Shown one piece after another: positions 48,650-49,931 of a DNA stretch of 49,931 bases. This stretch comes from an uncultured Clostridia bacterium (GTDB lineage Bacteria; Bacillota; Clostridia; Oscillospirales; CAG-272): positions 1 through 49,931 of the forward strand of contig CAMJPL010000021.1 in NCBI GenBank assembly GCA_946407735.1, in the 5' to 3' direction. How positions within the stretch are numbered: the stretch's first letter is position 1; every line of letters starts with the position of its first letter. The position numbers were made by a program, and so were the translations under genes. The notes under the pieces were generated by a model. The model was not told the origin of the DNA, searched no databases, and was given only the letters and a program-made list of their open reading frames with translations.

Positions 48650-49931
48650 TCAGTTGTTTTCGGTCTGTTCCGGCTTGTCGCCTGTGATGGAGCTGCGCTT
48701 GATCTTCTGCGCCGCCGTCTTCTCGAACGGCTCGCGGCGGATAATGACCTTGGCCACCTGCTTATAGAACGGGAGCGGCTTGCATACCTCCGTCACGTCG
48801 CTCTTAAGCTTCGCGACGGGATCCGAGACATCCATCTCCTGGAGCTTTTCCTCGTTCAGATATGTCTCGGCGATGAGGGCGACTTCTCCGCCGGACGCGT
48901 CCTTCTTCGAGTAGACGACGACCTCCTGAACATACGGGATGCTCATTATGTAGTTCTCGATCTCCTCGGGATAGATGTTCTTGCCGTTGTTCAGGACGAT
49001 CATGTTCTTCTTGCGCCCGGTGATCGAGAGCTGTCCCTTGTCGTTCACGTTGCCGTAATCGCCGGTGTGGAACCATCCGTCGATGATGACGGCGGAGGTG
49101 GCTTCCTCGTTCTTGTAGTAGCCGAGCATGACGGTGTCGCCCTTTACGCAGATCTCGCCGTTTCCGTCCTCGTCCGGATCCTCTATCTTCACCTCAAGGC
49201 AGGGCAGCAGGCATCCGACGGTGCGGTAATCGTTGAACTTCGGGCGGTTGACCGACACGAGAGGCGTGCATTCGGTGATGCCGTAGCCGTTGAGCAGGTC
49301 TATGCCGATGGCGTCGAAGAACTCGCCTATCTCGGGGCGGATCGGTGCTCCGCCGCAGACGATCTGGATGAGATTTCCGCCGAAGCCGTCGATGATCTGC
49401 TTGAACATCTTCCTTCTGACGTCGATGCCGATGTTCCTCAGGCCGTTAGATATGCCGATCATGCGCTTTACGAGCTTGTCCTTGCCCTTCTCCTGGAGAT
49501 TGGCCTGGATCTTCTTGTAGAACGCCTCGGCGAAGGCGGGGACGACGTAGATATACTGCGGCTTGAACAGATTCATGTTCTTCGCGACGTTGCGGATCTT
49601 GTCGTTTATGCACAGGCAGGCGTGGTAATGTATCGCGACGAGGATACCGGCGACCGCCTCGTAGGTGTGGTTGTACGGGAGGACCGAGAGACCGACGGGG
49701 TAGATCGAGGCGACTCTCATGCCGTGATAGACCATGGCGCTGAGGTTCTTGTCGGTCAGCATGACGCCCTTCGCGATGCCGGTGGTGCCGGACGTATAAA
49801 CGAGCAGCTTGAGGGCGCCGAGATCGTAGGTCTGGTCGAGATACTCGCGCGAACCGGCGTCGAGCGCCTTTCTTCCGGCTTCGACGAGTGCCTTGTAGCT
49901 TATGAATCTCTGATCGCCGCCGTCGTCCTCT
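48650..49931 (-). CDS. AMP-dependent long-chain acyl-CoA ligase, C-terminal part (cut by window end)
   Basis: The reading frame is open to the window edge, so the N-terminus is missing. About 427 residues are visible. The P-loop-like AMP-binding motif VYTSGTTGIAKGVMLTDKN lies about 40-60 residues from the edge, which means an internal ATG at 49762 is not the real start. NGYGITECTPLVSV, GWFHTGDYGNVNDKGQLSIT, GRKKNMIVLNNGKNIYPEEI and the late QKIKRSS (catalytic lysine region) complete the adenylate-forming enzyme signature. It would activate a fatty acid to its acyl-AMP and then acyl-CoA or acyl-ACP. An ACP gene begins at the other end of the window but is not linked to it. A stem-loop terminator follows. 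Confidence 0.93.
   Translation of the reverse strand, partial: EDDGGDQRFISYKALVEAGRKALDAGSREYLDQTYDLGALKLLVYTSGTTGIAKGVMLTDKNLSAMVYHGMRVASIYPVGLSVLPYNHTYEAVAGILVAIHYHACLCINDKIRNVAKNMNLFKPQYIYVVPAFAEAFYKKIQANLQEKGKDKLVKRMIGISNGLRNIGIDVRRKMFKQIIDGFGGNLIQIVCGGAPIRPEIGEFFDAIGIDLLNGYGITECTPLVSVNRPKFNDYRTVGCLLPCLEVKIEDPDEDGNGEICVKGDTVMLGYYKNEEATSAVIIDGWFHTGDYGNVNDKGQLSITGRKKNMIVLNNGKNIYPEEIENYIMSIPYVQEVVVYSKKDASGGEVALIAETYLNEEKLQEMDVSDPVAKLKSDVTEVCKPLPFYKQVAKVIIRREPFEKTAAQKIKRSSITGDKPEQTENN

Overview
The window looks like a chromosomal piece of an anaerobic, GC-rich member of the Clostridia (Bacillota), probably an uncultured gut or rumen lineage. The signs are many lipoprotein solute-binding proteins with Cys lipoboxes, a BadF/HgdB-type iron-sulfur activase/dehydratase-like pair, a THF riboswitch controlling a folate ECF transporter, a PflX-like radical SAM protein, a TraX protein, strong AGGAGG-type ribosome sites, and sigma-A promoters close to TTGACA-17-TATAAT. 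The placement is an inference from gene content only. No rRNA, tRNA, CRISPR array, transposase or phage gene was seen.

Layout. 1-513: the start of an acyl carrier protein gene (minus, cut by the window edge), its promoter and hairpin leader, then a divergent promoter. 514-5439 (plus): a sugar-phosphate isomerase-like TIM barrel, a membrane-anchored unknown, an NfeD-like protein, and purE-purN-purH. 5563-10649 (plus): an SGNH hydrolase and a 1.4-kilocodon BadF/HgdB system split into two overlapping genes. 10770-12277: a THF riboswitch and a folT-like gene whose protein carries an inserted TM-LRR-TM module. 12495-14006 (minus): a solute-binding protein with its own promoter. 14105-24390 (minus): a six-gene run of two sugar-type ABC permeases, a giant HlyD/MFP-like coiled-coil protein, a short MacB-periplasmic-core-like protein, a propeller-plus-solute-binding lipoprotein and a DUF4838 lipoprotein. 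24486-26022 (minus): TraX and a secreted Ig-like protein. 26284-28613 (plus): an SPFH protein with four zinc ribbons and a phosphodiesterase. 28731-29888 (minus): an amidohydrolase. 30105-32418 (plus): a BspA-like LRR lipoprotein and aminopeptidase C. 32534-48497 (minus): nine tightly packed genes (two subtilases, a radical SAM protein, GH127, a solute-binding protein, MntP, a tyrosine phosphatase, a second solute-binding protein, GH92). 48650-49931 (minus): the C-terminal part of an acyl-CoA ligase.

How the genes work together. The window has three readable themes. The first is one-carbon and purine metabolism: purN and purH use formyl-THF, and folT is under a THF riboswitch. The second is scavenging of carbohydrate and peptide polymers by lipoprotein receptors, glycosidases and subtilases. 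The third is iron-sulfur or radical redox chemistry. No ABC ATPase lies beside the sugar permeases, so a shared ATPase elsewhere must be assumed if they are active.

The most unusual items are the permease/adaptor operon at 14105-24390, the LRR-bearing FolT homologue, and a dispersed family of five long hairpins that sit just downstream of genes and share a conserved tail. Positions of protein features were counted by hand from the translations. Family assignments rest on recognised motifs, not on database searches.
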